NCBI RefSeq assembly: GCF_002797675.1
Contig: NZ_PGEX01000001.1
Location: forward strand, 1,426,001-1,490,000
Reading direction: 5' to 3'
DNA length: 64,000 nucleotides
Source of the DNA: Hallerella succinigenes
GTDB taxonomy: Bacteria; Fibrobacterota; Fibrobacteria; Fibrobacterales; Fibrobacteraceae
Shown: piece after piece, positions 33,834-43,900 of the stretch
Layout: each line of letters starts with the position of its first letter
How positions within the stretch are numbered: position 1 is the first letter of the stretch
The notes under the pieces: generated by a model
What the model saw: the letters and a program-made list of their open reading frames with translations, nothing else
What the model was told of the DNA's origin: nothing
Database searches by the model: none
Translations under genes and position numbers: made by a program

Positions 33834-35483
33834 ATGCCGATGATGCGTGACACTCGAATTGCCTTCCCTTTAGTTTCTCTTGCTTGCGCGGCGGGGCTTG
33901 CCGTATTCGGCTGCGGAGGGGATTCCGGCAGCGGTCCTAGCGCTGCTCAAAATGATGTGTGTTCTGTAACCAAGACGACAAATTCGGTTACCGTAAAAAC
34001 ATCTGTCGATGGAGCATCGGTCACTACCGTCTACGTGTTTGACACGGAAGGCAATATGGCGTCTCAAACGACCGTTTCGGATTATTCCGCCATGGGTGAC
34101 GAGACAACTGCTAAGGCTGTTTGTGAAGCGAACGGTTCCGTGGAAGGCTTTACGGCGACTTTTGAAAATGGCCTGTGCACGGTGGTTCAGAAGGTGGGCC
34201 TTTCTGGTTCGCTTGAAGATATTTATGAAGCGCAGAACTCTGCTTGCGAGGCGGCAAATGAAGTGGCGAAATCGTCTAGCAGTTCTATCGGCGGTCTTTT
34301 AGGAAAAAGTAGTTCTTCTGCAGAAGAAACGACTTTGACCGAAGTCGATGATTTGGACGCATTGATGGAAATCGAGTGCGCTGACAATGTGCTTGGCAAC
34401 AAGGTTTTTGTGAAGTCTAAAGAGAAGGATTATATCTGCGCAAGTTATGTAAGCTCGGGCATGTCCTTTACGCTTTGGCTTCCCACGATTGATGACATCA
34501 AGAAAGCTCCGACGTGTACTGCGGAACTGATTCTTGGTGACGATGATGCGACCTATTACTCGGAAAAGGACAATGCCGTTTATGCCTGCGTCTTGGATAT
34601 TACGGATCCTTACAATTATGACGACGCAGAATATGTCTGGAAAAAATATGGCTCATTAGATGTTTCGAGCAGCTCATCGGCGGTCTCGTCTTCTTCTAAA
34701 AATTCGAGTGAGGTTTCGTCGAGTTCGGTGGCTGTAGTTTCTTCCTCTTCTGCGACAAAGGAAAAGGTGGTGACTTTTAAGGATGGTATCATTTGGGAAC
34801 CGTCTTATCAGTCTCGCGCGAGAACGTTCTTTAATACGGTTGATGAATACAACTTCTTGGACAGCAACTCTGCAACTGGCGATAGTTCGGGCTGGTGGTT
34901 CAAATATTTGGATGCGGCAGATGGCGGAATTTCGACTGCGGTAGGAATTTTTGGATCTACGGCGCTCGACCTTTCGATTACGCTGGAATATATTAACTGG
35001 TATGTCGCTTATGATGGCTCGTATTATTACAACGCTCCGGATCCGTATCCGTATGCGGGCTTTGGATTTAATTGGTCTACCGATGGTGAAAATGAAAGTG
35101 TGGATCTTTCGGATTGGACGGGCATTTGCCTGACGTATGAATCGACTAAATCTTTTGAAGTCGCGATTCCGGCTGTGGGCGATGGAGACTTCTCTTATTA
35201 CTATCCAGTCACTTACAGTTCGTCGCCCAAGACGATCGATATCCCGTTCTCCAGTTTAACGCGTTCTAAATATGCGACGACGAGCTTCTCTAGGTCCAGT
35301 GCGCTTAAGAATGCCACAGCTTTGCACATCAAGTATACAAATGACGAAACAAAGGTGGAATGTGACAGAACCTATTATTCGGCAAGTGAATGCCGCTATT
35401 ACTTCAATTCGTATTCCAATTCCATCCAGATTTATAGAATTGGAAAGTATGGTACTTGCAACGATACCGGAACGATTCTTTAA
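33834..35483 (+). CDS. Polyserine-linker surface lipoprotein with C-terminal beta domain
   Basis: An exported lipoprotein of about 549 residues. The signal ends in a lipobox (LAVFGC). Ser-rich linkers at about residues 148-175 and 280-315 separate three parts. These are an N-terminal region with Cys pairs, a middle region (SGMSFTLWLP, Cys-containing), and a C-terminal domain of about 220 residues with many Trp and Tyr (WWFKYLDAADGG, YAGFGFNW). The last domain looks like a beta-sandwich carbohydrate-binding module, but that is inferred from composition. ATG 33,834 is preceded by GAGGAAAATAAAC. A terminator follows at 35,504-35,539, within an 83-bp sequence repeated 5 kb away. Confidence 0.7.
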   Translation: MPMMRDTRIAFPLVSLACAAGLAVFGCGGDSGSGPSAAQNDVCSVTKTTNSVTVKTSVDGASVTTVYVFDTEGNMASQTTVSDYSAMGDETTAKAVCEANGSVEGFTATFENGLCTVVQKVGLSGSLEDIYEAQNSACEAANEVAKSSSSSIGGLLGKSSSSAEETTLTEVDDLDALMEIECADNVLGNKVFVKSKEKDYICASYVSSGMSFTLWLPTIDDIKKAPTCTAELILGDDDATYYSEKDNAVYACVLDITDPYNYDDAEYVWKKYGSLDVSSSSSAVSSSSKNSSEVSSSSVAVVSSSSATKEKVVTFKDGIIWEPSYQSRARTFFNTVDEYNFLDSNSATGDSSGWWFKYLDAADGGISTAVGIFGSTALDLSITLEYINWYVAYDGSYYYNAPDPYPYAGFGFNWSTDGENESVDLSDWTGICLTYESTKSFEVAIPAVGDGDFSYYYPVTYSSSPKTIDIPFSSLTRSKYATTSFSRSSALKNATALHIKYTNDETKVECDRTYYSASECRYYFNSYSNSIQIYRIGKYGTCNDTGTIL

Positions 35484-35558
35484 CGATCGTCAAATGTGAA
35501 AATGAATGCGTCCGGGCCTGTTTGGCTCGGACATTTTTTGATTGGGGTGTTAGCTAGA
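35476..35558. repeat. 83-bp direct repeat, copy 1
   Basis: It covers the last codons of the lipoprotein gene and its terminator hairpin (GTCCGGGCC / GGCTCGGAC, then T run). Copy 2 at 40,543-40,625 differs at two positions by eye. Confidence 0.9.
35504..35539 (+). terminator. Terminator after polyserine lipoprotein
   Basis: GTCCGGGCC and GGCTCGGAC pair around TGTTT, followed by ATTTTTTG. Confidence 0.8.
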
Positions 35559-35956
35559 AAATATTCATTAACAGCCAAATCTTCCTATGATTTTATTCAG
35601 TATTTAGACACTAGCAGTTTGACTGAAAATGCTTTAAAATCTGTGCAAAGATACGAGTCCATTGCTGAGTGTCCTAGCCGAGCTAAAAGAACTTGATAAA
35701 ATTAAGTGCTATTGCCGATTCCAATGCCTCATCGTATCCGTCGTTGACGCCTCCATCGTGGAGGCCCCGCGCCAGCGTGCACGACAGCAACGTATACGGC
35801 AAGCTCGCCAAGGGCGACAAGAACGAAATGAAGTGTGCCCAGCCCGCGTAGCGGCGGCCCTCCGGGGCAAACACCGGGCGGAAACGCCCGGGAACCGGGG
35901 TCGAAAAGACCCGTCGAACGGCTAAGTTACGAATCAATCGACATTAAAATGCCGGA
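35559..35956. other. Non-coding stretch with compositionally odd GC-rich part
   Basis: The first 130 bases are AT-rich with no supported gene. From about 35,730 to 35,930 the sequence becomes GC-rich. Short open frames run on both strands (for example VYGKLAKGDKNEMKCAQPA on plus), but none has a start context or a family I recognise. I treat it as debris from a gene end. Confidence 0.35.
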
Positions 35957-36196
35957 ATGACGGCGTTCTATGCTATTTTTAGGGGTGGCCTTAAGATAAA
36001 CGCCTATGAAAAAATCCTCCTGATGGCGATTTGCCTTTTTCTTCTCTTGCCTTTCGGAATCCAGTTCAAGAAAAGCTTGGACGAAAACAAGAAAATTGAA
36101 ATCCACAACCAACGCGTGAAAAATGCACAGGAATGTATGGATGTCAGACAATGGAAATGCGCCGAAAATTCCTCCTGCAAAAATCCAGACAGCTGA
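35957..36196 (+). CDS. Small membrane protein, hypothetical
   Basis: A 79-codon frame with one hydrophobic segment (KILLMAICLFLLLPFGIQF, about residues 19-37) and a charged C-terminus. It may be the signal-anchor remnant of the broken metallophosphoesterase that follows, or a separate small protein. No ribosome-binding site is convincing. Confidence is low. Confidence 0.3.
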   Translation: MTAFYAIFRGGLKINAYEKILLMAICLFLLLPFGIQFKKSLDENKKIEIHNQRVKNAQECMDVRQWKCAENSSCKNPDS

Positions 36197-36943
36197 TCCG
36201 CGAAAATCAAGAGCTGGGCATTGAAAATTCGGGACATTTCCGTTTGGAATTCGAAGGCAACCCGACACGGATGGATGTGATGGAAGCCCTTTCCGTTTTG
36301 GAAGTCGCCTAAAAGCCCGGAATACCAGGGAATCGGTTTGCGCCCCGATTTGATTCTTTTTGGGGGCGACTTGGCGGACATTTCCGATTCGGCGCTGGAT
36401 GCCGCCGGTTACGATTCGCTGTTTCGCCGGTTGACTTCCGCAGCTAAAGCGGGGGCATTCGCCGTCGTGGGAAATCACGAAGCCTTTATGGAAAGAAACG
36501 GTTCGAATCCCGTGCAATGGATGCAAAAAAACGGCATGGCCGTTCTAAACGACGAAACGGTTTGCACGCCTCTCGCCTGCATAACGGGCAGGACGGATTT
36601 TCAAATGGCGCGCGCCCGCGACATTCCCCGGAAAAATCTGGAGGAGATGCTCCCCACGGATACGAGCCTTCCCTGGATTTTGCTAGACCATCAACCCAGA
36701 GGGATTGAAAAAGATTATTCCGGAGCGCTTCCGGACTTGGCGCTTTCCGGACACACCCACAACGGGCAATTTTTCCCGGGAACGGCGATTATCCACCTCG
36801 TGTGGGAACATGCTTACGGGCCGGGAAAACTCGACGGCATCCCGTGGCTAGTTTCCTCGGGTTTGGGTTCCTGGGGGCCGCCCGTGCGCATCGGCAGCGA
36901 TACCGAATTCTGGATAATCCGATTCCAAGCGGAAAGCGATTGA
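36150..36943 (+). pseudogene. Metallophosphoesterase (YkuE-like), N-terminally broken
   Basis: The frame 36,338-36,943 encodes a calcineurin-like phosphoesterase from LILFGGDLAD onward. The later metal motifs AVVGNHE and LSGHTHNGQF are intact. The first metal motif (DxH) and the N-terminus are missing in frame. A separate short frame (about 36,150-36,310, ending SVLEVA and stop) lies just upstream in another phase. The only start at 36,338 is a TTG inside the domain. Frameshift or deletion has therefore destroyed the gene. Members usually act on phosphodiesters or lipid A precursors. Confidence 0.65.
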
Positions 36944-38350
36944 TTATTCCATCAAATCCCGGTGGATTTTCGCTGCGGTTTCACGCCCGGTGCGAATGGC
37001 AAGCACGACCGTTTTAGGGCCATACAGGGCGTCTCCGCCGACATAAACTTTCTTTTTGGATTCTTCGCTGGCGGATTCCAGCACATCCGGTGCCGTTTTG
37101 CTGCCAATCGCCATCACGACCGTATCGCAGTCGATGACCTCCGACGCGCCTTCTACTTTAACCGGAGTCGGGCGGCCTTTTTCATCCGGCTCGCCCAAAG
37201 TGAACACGTCCAGTCTGGCGCCCTTCACTCGCCCTTCTTCATCGGCAATCAATTCGCAGGGGTTGCGGAGTTCCACAATTTGCACCCCCTCGCTTGTCGC
37301 ATCGAGAACCTCCGCACGGCAGGCCGGCATTTCATTCCGGGTGCGGCGATAGACCAAACGAACCGTTTCCGCTCCCAGACGATACGCCATGCGGGTCGCA
37401 TCCATCGCCACATTGCCGCCACCGACGACAATGACGTTCTTGCCGGAAGAGAGCTCCGCCCCGCGATTCGCCCGTTCCAAATAATCCTTGGCGTTGAATA
37501 CGCCTTTTAAATCGATTCCCGGAATTTTGGGAACCGAGGGGACGCTCGCCCCGTTTGCGACAAAAATCGCATCGAATCCTTGCAGCAAAAGCTCGTCTAT
37601 CGAAACATCCTTGCCCACATGGACTTTGGTATGGCAAACAACGCCCATCTGTTGAAGCGTCGCAATTTCATAATCCAGAATTTTCTTGGGAAGTCGGAAT
37701 TCCGGGATACCGTAGCGCAGGACTCCGCCGAGCAAATCGTATTCCTCAAAAATTTCCACCTGATGCCCGTAAGCCCGCAAATCAATTGCCGCTCCGATTC
37801 CCGCAGGCCCCGAACCGACAATTGCGATTTTCTTGCCGGAGCTTTCTCCGACCGGAATCGGTTTTTTGCCTCCCAAATGCTCGCGCTCGTAATCCGCGCA
37901 AAAACGTTCCATATTCCCAAGATGTACGCCCTTTGCGGGATCTTTCAAGAGTTTTCCCAACGTGCAATTGGACTGGCACTGGCGTTCATGCGGACAGACG
38001 CGGCTGCAAATCGACGGGATAAGCGAAGTCCGCCGGATAATATCGATGGCACCCTGAAAATCGCCCGCCGCCACCCGTTCCAGGTATTCCGGAATCGGCA
38101 TTCCTATCGGGCAAGCCGGAGTGCAAGTCGGCTTCTTGCATTTCAAACAACGGTTCGCTTCCAAGCGGGCCTGGGCTTCGGTAAACCCCAACGAGGATTC
38201 GTCCATGGAAGTCCGGCGGGAAATCGGATCCAGCTCCGCAGCTTCCTGCGGAGAAATCGTTCTCTTTTCTTTCACGGTCACTTCAGGGAGCCGGGCGAGT
38301 TGCGCAAGTTCCTCTTTGGCCGCCATATCCAATGCGACGATATTTTCCAT
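36944..38350 (-). CDS. NAD(P)-dependent FeS flavoprotein oxidoreductase, glutamate-synthase small-subunit type
   Basis: A 468-residue cytosolic protein. The N-terminal domain carries two Cys clusters for [4Fe-4S] centres, CLKCKKPTCTPACPIG near residue 70 and CSRVCPHERQCQSNC near residue 113. An FAD-binding fold (IAIVGSGPAGIGAAIDL) starts near residue 173, and an NAD(P)-binding fold (VIVVGGGNVAMDATRMA) near 312. This is the layout of GltD, of archaeal-type homotetrameric glutamate synthase, and of NfnB/SudA. The large GOGAT subunit is absent nearby, so a stand-alone enzyme is likely and the electron acceptor cannot be fixed. The ORF is intact although the genes around it are broken. Its end abuts the metallophosphoesterase relic. 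Confidence 0.82.
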   Translation of the reverse strand: MENIVALDMAAKEELAQLARLPEVTVKEKRTISPQEAAELDPISRRTSMDESSLGFTEAQARLEANRCLKCKKPTCTPACPIGMPIPEYLERVAAGDFQGAIDIIRRTSLIPSICSRVCPHERQCQSNCTLGKLLKDPAKGVHLGNMERFCADYEREHLGGKKPIPVGESSGKKIAIVGSGPAGIGAAIDLRAYGHQVEIFEEYDLLGGVLRYGIPEFRLPKKILDYEIATLQQMGVVCHTKVHVGKDVSIDELLLQGFDAIFVANGASVPSVPKIPGIDLKGVFNAKDYLERANRGAELSSGKNVIVVGGGNVAMDATRMAYRLGAETVRLVYRRTRNEMPACRAEVLDATSEGVQIVELRNPCELIADEEGRVKGARLDVFTLGEPDEKGRPTPVKVEGASEVIDCDTVVMAIGSKTAPDVLESASEESKKKVYVGGDALYGPKTVVLAIRTGRETAAKIHRDLME

Positions 38351-38771
38351 AAATGGCCTTTTCCAAACGCTAAAACAACGAAAATGTATCGGTTTAAAAA
38401 ATATAAAAATAGACGGAAATCCGGGATATGCGTGATGAGAGGTTCGTGGCTAGCGGGAAAAATCCCCCTTTTAAAACAGCGTGAGGCACGCGAAAGGTTT
38501 CGCAGATTCTGCGAAAGTGCGCAGCACCGACCGGAGGGTAGCCTGTAGCACGCCGACAGCCGATGGCTGGCACGCCCAGGAATTCAACGACGTTATTGCA
38601 TTTCCGTCCAATAAACCCATGTAAAAACCGCCTCGGCCAACTTTTTTAACTAAAATTCATTTATAAATAAATCAAAATTCATTTATATATAATAAATTGC
38701 TTGCAAGTCAGAGACATCCTTTAAAAATACTTTTCCATTAACTAGTGTATCTCCACTTTTTGAACATCGGT
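38351..38771. other. Intergenic region with palindromes and a 22-bp tandem repeat
   Basis: The stretch 38,475-38,590 is rich in short palindromes (CGAAAGGTTTCG, GCAGATTCTGC, GCCGACAGC/GATGGCTGGC) and may be a dispersed structured repeat. At 38,652-38,687, AAAATTCATTTATA occurs twice, 22 bp apart. I see no gene or tRNA. Confidence 0.4.
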
Positions 38772-39100
38772 TAATTTATGCACCTTACCAAAATAATCCC
38801 TTTTTCTCGGTAGCCGCTTTTGCCGAAGACGGTCTCTATGTTTCCGCGCACAGCCAGACCGTTTGGCAGACTCGCGAAATCGAAACGGATGCACTGGGAG
38901 ATTACGAGGGAGAATCCTTCGTGCCTTTCATGCCCAGCTTCCTGGTGAACTGGCACCACAAGCAATTCGCGATTTCCGGCGGCTTTTTCATTATCGGTGG
39001 CGGCGGCGAAGCGAAATTCAACGACGGCCTTCCCATGATAGATCAATTTATTTCGGGCACCCGCGCTTTGCCGAATGGAAAAAGCGGTAATCGGCACTAA
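38772..39100 (+). pseudogene. Outer-membrane protein fragment (FadL-like)
   Basis: The plus frame from 38,772 reads YAPYQNNPFFSVAAFAEDGL and continues open to the TAA at 39,098-39,100. It is rich in aromatic and Gly residues (FAISGGFFIIGGGGEAKFND), like a beta-barrel of the FadL/OmpP1 type. There is no start codon, no signal peptide and no downstream barrel, so it is an internal gene piece. Its stop overlaps the convergent lipoprotein stop by four bases. Confidence 0.5.
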
Positions 39101-39678
39101 TCGCAGTCGAGGCAAATCCACTCCACAATTCCCGAACCGTAATTATTGAATCGTTCCCGGGTGTATTTTTCGATATCGATTAAAAAGCCGACCGTGCCCG
39201 CGTTCTTGGTGCAACAACCATCGCAATCGCTGTCGGAGCACATATCGTAAACGACGGCGTCGACCGTGTAACCGTTTCGGCGAAGGCGGAATGTTTTCAA
39301 TTTGTAAATGTCCCAATCCTTTTCATGGACGGCGATAATATTGTGTTCTCGAACCCATTCTTCCGTTTGCTGCTCTTCGAGGCCGGCAAACCAGCCAGCC
39401 CAAGTGCAACCGTTGTATTCAATACATTCTTCGCTCTCCGGAGCCGGATAGGATTCATACCACGTCAGCTTTGCACGATTCCACAATGTATCTTCAGCAA
39501 AAGAGGTGCTAGACGAGGATTCGGGAATCACAACACTCGCCGAATCGCTGGAACTGGATTCCACATACTTGTTTTCGTTGGCATTGCTAGAATTGTCGTC
39601 GCTGCAGCAGACCCAAAACGCACTTACCGACAATAGAGCGAGAATTTGAATGGATTTTAGAAATAATCTAGACTTCAT
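39097..39678 (-). CDS. Lipoprotein with possible expansin-like (double-psi barrel) domain
   Basis: A 193-residue lipoprotein. The signal ends in a lipobox (AFWVCC), then a Ser-rich linker (about residues 40-60). The Cys-rich domain contains YNGCTWAGWF, then VYDMCSDSDCDGCC followed by a hydrophobic GFLIDIEKYTRERF, and ends WICLDCD. The pattern of a Cys-flanked VxDxC strand followed by a DL-type helix recalls RlpA/expansin/GH45 double-psi barrels. That is an inference, not a firm match. The start at 39,678 is the ATG just before KSRLFLKS; the frame is open to 39,705. The gene is intact within a decaying neighbourhood. Confidence 0.5.
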   Translation of the reverse strand: MKSRLFLKSIQILALLSVSAFWVCCSDDNSSNANENKYVESSSSDSASVVIPESSSSTSFAEDTLWNRAKLTWYESYPAPESEECIEYNGCTWAGWFAGLEEQQTEEWVREHNIIAVHEKDWDIYKLKTFRLRRNGYTVDAVVYDMCSDSDCDGCCTKNAGTVGFLIDIEKYTRERFNNYGSGIVEWICLDCD

Positions 39679-39702
39679 GTATTTCAATATAACACCTAGA
39701 GA

Positions 39703-40505
39703 CACTAGTGTCCTCTAAGAATTTAACATAAAAAGAGAAATTCCCAGAATCTGGAGAATTTCGTACAGGGGGGGGCAATTTCATGTCGTGGTGGACAATC
39801 GCGACGAGGCAATAGGTGATGATGGCGCTACATGGATCTGAATCTTCACGGAATTTTCCGACGTGCCCCAGAACTTCTTGATTTTCAGGTGCTGTTTTAG
39901 CCACTTGAAGAACAGCTCCACCAGCCAGCGATTCTTGTAGAGTTCGGCCACGCGGCTTGTCATAGAGTTTCTTCTGGCCCTAATGATAAAGAAACAGCCC
40001 AAGGAATCAATCAGCGCATGACGCCCGAAATCATTGTAGGCCCTGTCAAATACGTAATAGGAACTTGTCTCGTAGGGGATGAAGTCCACTACCGTTTACG
40101 TCGTTCACCTTGGCCTCCGTAATCAACAGGAACGAGGGAACTTGAGTTTCGACATCAAGAAGCGTATGGACTGTGACGCCGCCCTTTGTCAAGCGAAACT
40201 TCGCCCACTCAAACAGTTCCAGACAGAGGTCTATAGTCGTCGAGTCAAACGCATAGACATGTCCCCCGAACCCGAAAATTTTCTTTGCCCGTTTTTTGCG
40301 GGCGAGTTCAATCATGTAATAGGCGAAATCCTCGAAGATACGGAAATCCCTGTTCTCGTTAGCCTTCGCCAGGTTGCTTCTGGTTACATGACGAGCGACA
40401 CCGAGATGGTAGCATTTTGAGCGGTGCGCATCAAAAGCGACAATCAGGGCGCGCAGCCCATCGCGATTGGAAAGTTGCTTCATTTTTTAGTGGACAGCAG
40501 TGAAT
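39703..40505 (-). mobile_element. Decayed IS4-type insertion sequence
   Basis: Holds the broken transposase at 39,716-40,483. Possible ends are CACTAGTGTCC at 39,703 and GGACAGCAGTG at about 40,494, an inverted match at 9 of 11 positions. No target duplication was recognised. The outer limits are approximate. Confidence 0.4.
39716..40483 (-). pseudogene. IS4-family transposase, frameshifted
   Basis: Pieces in different frames assemble into one IS4-type transposase. From 40,483 the frame covers an N-terminal part (LSNRDGLRALIVAFDAHRSK, then the first catalytic Asp in VYAFDSTTIDL). A shift near 40,085 changes phase into VDFIPYETSSYYVFDRAYNDF. A further shift near 39,835 changes phase at KIQIHVA/AIITYCLVAIVHHDMKL. 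A run of C at about 39,770 causes a third shift before LYEILQILGISLF and stop. The YREK signature is recognisable in YKNRWLVELFFKWLKQ. It is unrelated in detail to the intact IS4-type copies at 54-55 kb. Confidence 0.75.
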
Positions 40506-40625
40506 TTACATAAAATAGGAGGGGATTTTAAATTTGCAATGGTTCTTTAACGATCGTCAAATGTGAAAATGAATGTGTCCGGGCCTGTTTGGCTCGGACG
40601 TTTTTTGATTGGGGTGTTAGCTAGA
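40503..40625 (+). other. Promoter-to-terminator relic of a deleted lipoprotein-like gene
   Basis: The leader at 40,503-40,542 resembles the leader of the polyserine lipoprotein gene (33,755-33,795), and it joins directly to the 83-bp repeat that carries the end of that gene and its terminator. The coding body is missing. See the repeat entry. Confidence 0.4.
40543..40625. repeat. 83-bp direct repeat, copy 2
   Basis: It matches 35,476-35,558 with two differences by eye and contains the same GTCCGGGCC / GGCTCGGAC terminator hairpin. It also supplies the stop codon of the small minus-strand gene ending at 40,617. Confidence 0.9.
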
Positions 40626-40793
40626 TTGGTCAGAGATTTTGACTAGAATTTGAATGTCTAGTAATTTTTCCCAATCGGTGCGAGTCCTTTGATCGCTAGG
40701 GATGCTCCAAAAATGATTCCATATTTGATGGTTTTTGGATTTAATTTGTTCAGCTTTTTCATCGGAGATAATTTTGTTCTCGACGTAGTACAT
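40617..40793 (-). CDS. Small hypothetical protein
   Basis: A 58-residue frame. It begins at ATG 40,793 with a strong GAAAGGAG five bases before it. It is charged (MYYVENKIISDEKAEQIKSK) and has Trp residues (QIWNHFWSIP). No domain is recognised. The last three codons and the stop lie inside the 83-bp repeat, so the natural C-terminus may have been replaced when the repeat was formed. An overlapping 79-codon frame in another phase (40,658-40,897) has no ribosome-binding site and is disfavoured. Confidence 0.45.
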   Translation of the reverse strand: MYYVENKIISDEKAEQIKSKNHQIWNHFWSIPSDQRTRTDWEKLLDIQILVKISDQSS

Positions 40794-40990
40794 GCTTGCT
40801 CCTTTCTGCGTACATGCGAATTGGTTATTTGTGAATAACGCAGATATTTTGGTTGATATGTGTCATTAATATAACACATTTCTACTCTGCAAGTCAATGG
40901 GCTTCCAACTTTTTAATTGTCATTTTTTGCGACGGATAAAAAATTATATTCATGTAAGAGCGTTTTATACACACAAGCGATATTGTTTTT

Positions 40991-43900
40991 ATGCCAGGTC
41001 TTTTTACGGAAGCGACACGCGTTCAACTGACTGCGATTCAACATTTGGCTCGCATCGGCTATACGTATTTGGGAAAAATTCCGGAGTCTGACGCAACGCC
41101 GGCGATTCCCTACGACCCAGAGACGAACATCCTTGTGGACATTTTTGCGGAGCAGTTCAAGAAGCTGAATCCGGCTGCGACTGTTTCTGCGCAGAGCGTA
41201 CTTTCGGACATTCAGAAGGAACTGGATGACGACGATTTGGGCCAGCAGTTCTACAAGCGCTTGACTAGCTATTCTCCACTTCGCCTGGTCGATTTTGAAC
41301 ACCCGGAAAACAACACGTACCATTGCACGGCGGAATTCACTTGCAAGAACGGCGATGAAAGCTTCCGCCCCGACATTACGTTGTTCATCAACGGGCTCCC
41401 GCTCGTGTTTATCGAGGTTAAGAAGCCGAATAACGTAGGCGGCATGGTGGCCGAAAGCAAGCGGATGAACGATGAGCGGTTCCCGAAGAAAAAGTTCCGC
41501 CGCTTTATCAACATCACGCAGTTGATGATTTTCTCCAACAACATGGAGTACGATGCCAAGGGCGGTGTTGTTCCGATTGAAGGCGTGTTCTATTGCACGG
41601 CAGCGAAAAACGAAGCGCGTTTCAACTGCTTCAGGGAAGAGAACCCCAAGCGTGCGGCAATCGCGCCGTTCCACGCCAATTATCCTTATTTGCCGATTCC
41701 TGCGGATCTCGAAAAGAGAGTCCTGATGGATTTCAATGTTCCGGTCTTGAAAGAGAATCCGGAATACAAAACGAATCTAGACATCAACACGCCCACGAAC
41801 CGCGTGCTTACTTCGATGGTGAGCCCGGAGCGTTTGCTCTTTTTGCTCAAGTATGGCATCGCTTACTTGCATGTTGAAAAGGAGAAGGACGGCCAAATCG
41901 AGAGCCGCCACGAAAAACACATCATGCGTTACCAGCAATTTTTTGCGGCCATGATTATCCGTGAAAAACTGGCAGCGGGGGCGACATCCGGCATTGTATG
42001 GCATACGCAGGGTTCGGGCAAGACGGCGCTTTCTTTCCACTTGAGCAAAGTCCTCAAGGACTATTACGCCAAGCAGAACAAAGTCGCGAAATTCTACTTT
42101 ATTGTGGACCGTCTGGATTTGCTGGAGCAGGCGACCGAAGAATTGAGCAATCGCGGCCTCAAGGTGACAACGGCAAATTCCCGCACGGAACTCATGGAGC
42201 AGTTCCGCACGCAGCAGGCCTTGCAGGGCAACGCCGGTGTCGATGAAATTACTGTGGTGAATATCCAGAAGTTTGAAAATGACACCGAGAAAGTGGAAAT
42301 CCCGAATTACGCCACGAATTTGCAACGCGTGTTCATTATGGACGAAGCGCATCGTGGTTACAAGCCGGGCGGATGCTTCCTTTCGAACCTTTTCAATGCC
42401 GACAAGAATGCCATCAAGATTGCACTTACCGGCACACCGCTCATCGGGAGTGAAAAGGCGAGCTGCAAGGTCTTTGGCGATTACTTCCACACGTATTATT
42501 ACGACCGTTCCATTCAAGACGGCTACACGTTAAAGATTATCCGCGAAGATATCGAAACCAGTTACCGCAAAAAGCTGAACGATGCTTACGAAAGCGTGCA
42601 GAAACTGGTGGAGAAGGGTTCTGTCTCGAAGGACATGATTATTCGGCACCCCACATACGTGAAGGCGCTGCTCCGCTACATCATCAATGATTTGGCGAAG
42701 TTCCGTGCCATGCAGGGCGACAACGACCTTGGCGGCATGATTATTGCAGAATCTTCGGAACAGGCGCGAAACTTGTACAAGTTCTTCAACGAGATTCAGG
42801 ACGAACTCAATGAAAACCGCATCCAGAAAATTAACTTGAAAGCGGGATTGATTCTCTTCGATAGCGACGACAAGGAAACCCGCAAGCAGATTATCAACGA
42901 TTTCAAGAAGAATTACACGATTGATGTTCTGATTGTCTTCAACATGTTGCTGACGGGCTTTGACGCACCGCGCCTTAAGCGTTTGTATTTCGGTCGCAAA
43001 ATCGAAGATCATAATTTGTTGCAGGCAATTACACGCGTGAATCGCCCGTACAAGAATATGAAACGCGGATTCCTGATTGACTTTGCCGACATCAAGAAAA
43101 ATTTCGACGAGACCAATGCCGCGTATTTGCAGGAATTGAACCGCTACAACGATGCCGATACTGACTCAGACGATAACTTGCCCGACATGTACAATCAAGT
43201 CATGGAAGACAAGGAAGCCCTTATCAATCACATGAAGGTGGCACGTCAGGCTCTGTTCAGTTACACCACCGACAACGCGGAAGTTTTCTCTACGGAGATT
43301 TCTAGCCTTGAAGACAAGAAGGTTTTGATTGAACTGCGCAAGGCGTTGGAACTCGCCAAGGACGCGTTGAACCTTGTGCGTACTTTCGGTGACGACGCCC
43401 TTAAAAAGGACTTTGAAAAGCTGAACATCGAAAAGTTGCCGCTTATGCTTTCGGAAGTGAACCACCGCATTGCGATGATTAACCAGAAAGAGGCATGGAC
43501 CAATAGCGAAGTGACTCAGTTTGCAGTGAACGAAGCCATGATGAACATCGAGTTCAACTTTAGCTGCATTGGCACGGAAGAACTGAAAATCATCGACAAT
43601 GGTACGGAACTGCGAGAAAAATACAAGCGCGCACTTCGCGGATTCCTGGATAACTTCGATCACGAAGACCCTGTATTTGTTGAACTAGAACAGGAGTTCA
43701 AGCGCATCTTTGACAAGCATGGCTTTACCCCGGAAAATCTTGCCGTTTATAACGAGCAGAACCAGGCGATGAACGACATCCTGAAACGCCTCGAAGATCT
43801 TCGCAAATCAAACGACGCCCTTTTGCGCAAGTACAACGGCGACACGAAATTTGCCTACGTTCACAAGCGCATCCGCGAAGAGAACAAGGCCCGCGAACCC

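Noticed and set aside
36488-36500. GGTTCGAATCC, resembling a tRNA T-loop
   Set aside because: It lies inside the metallophosphoesterase reading frame and no acceptor, D or anticodon arm can be formed around it.
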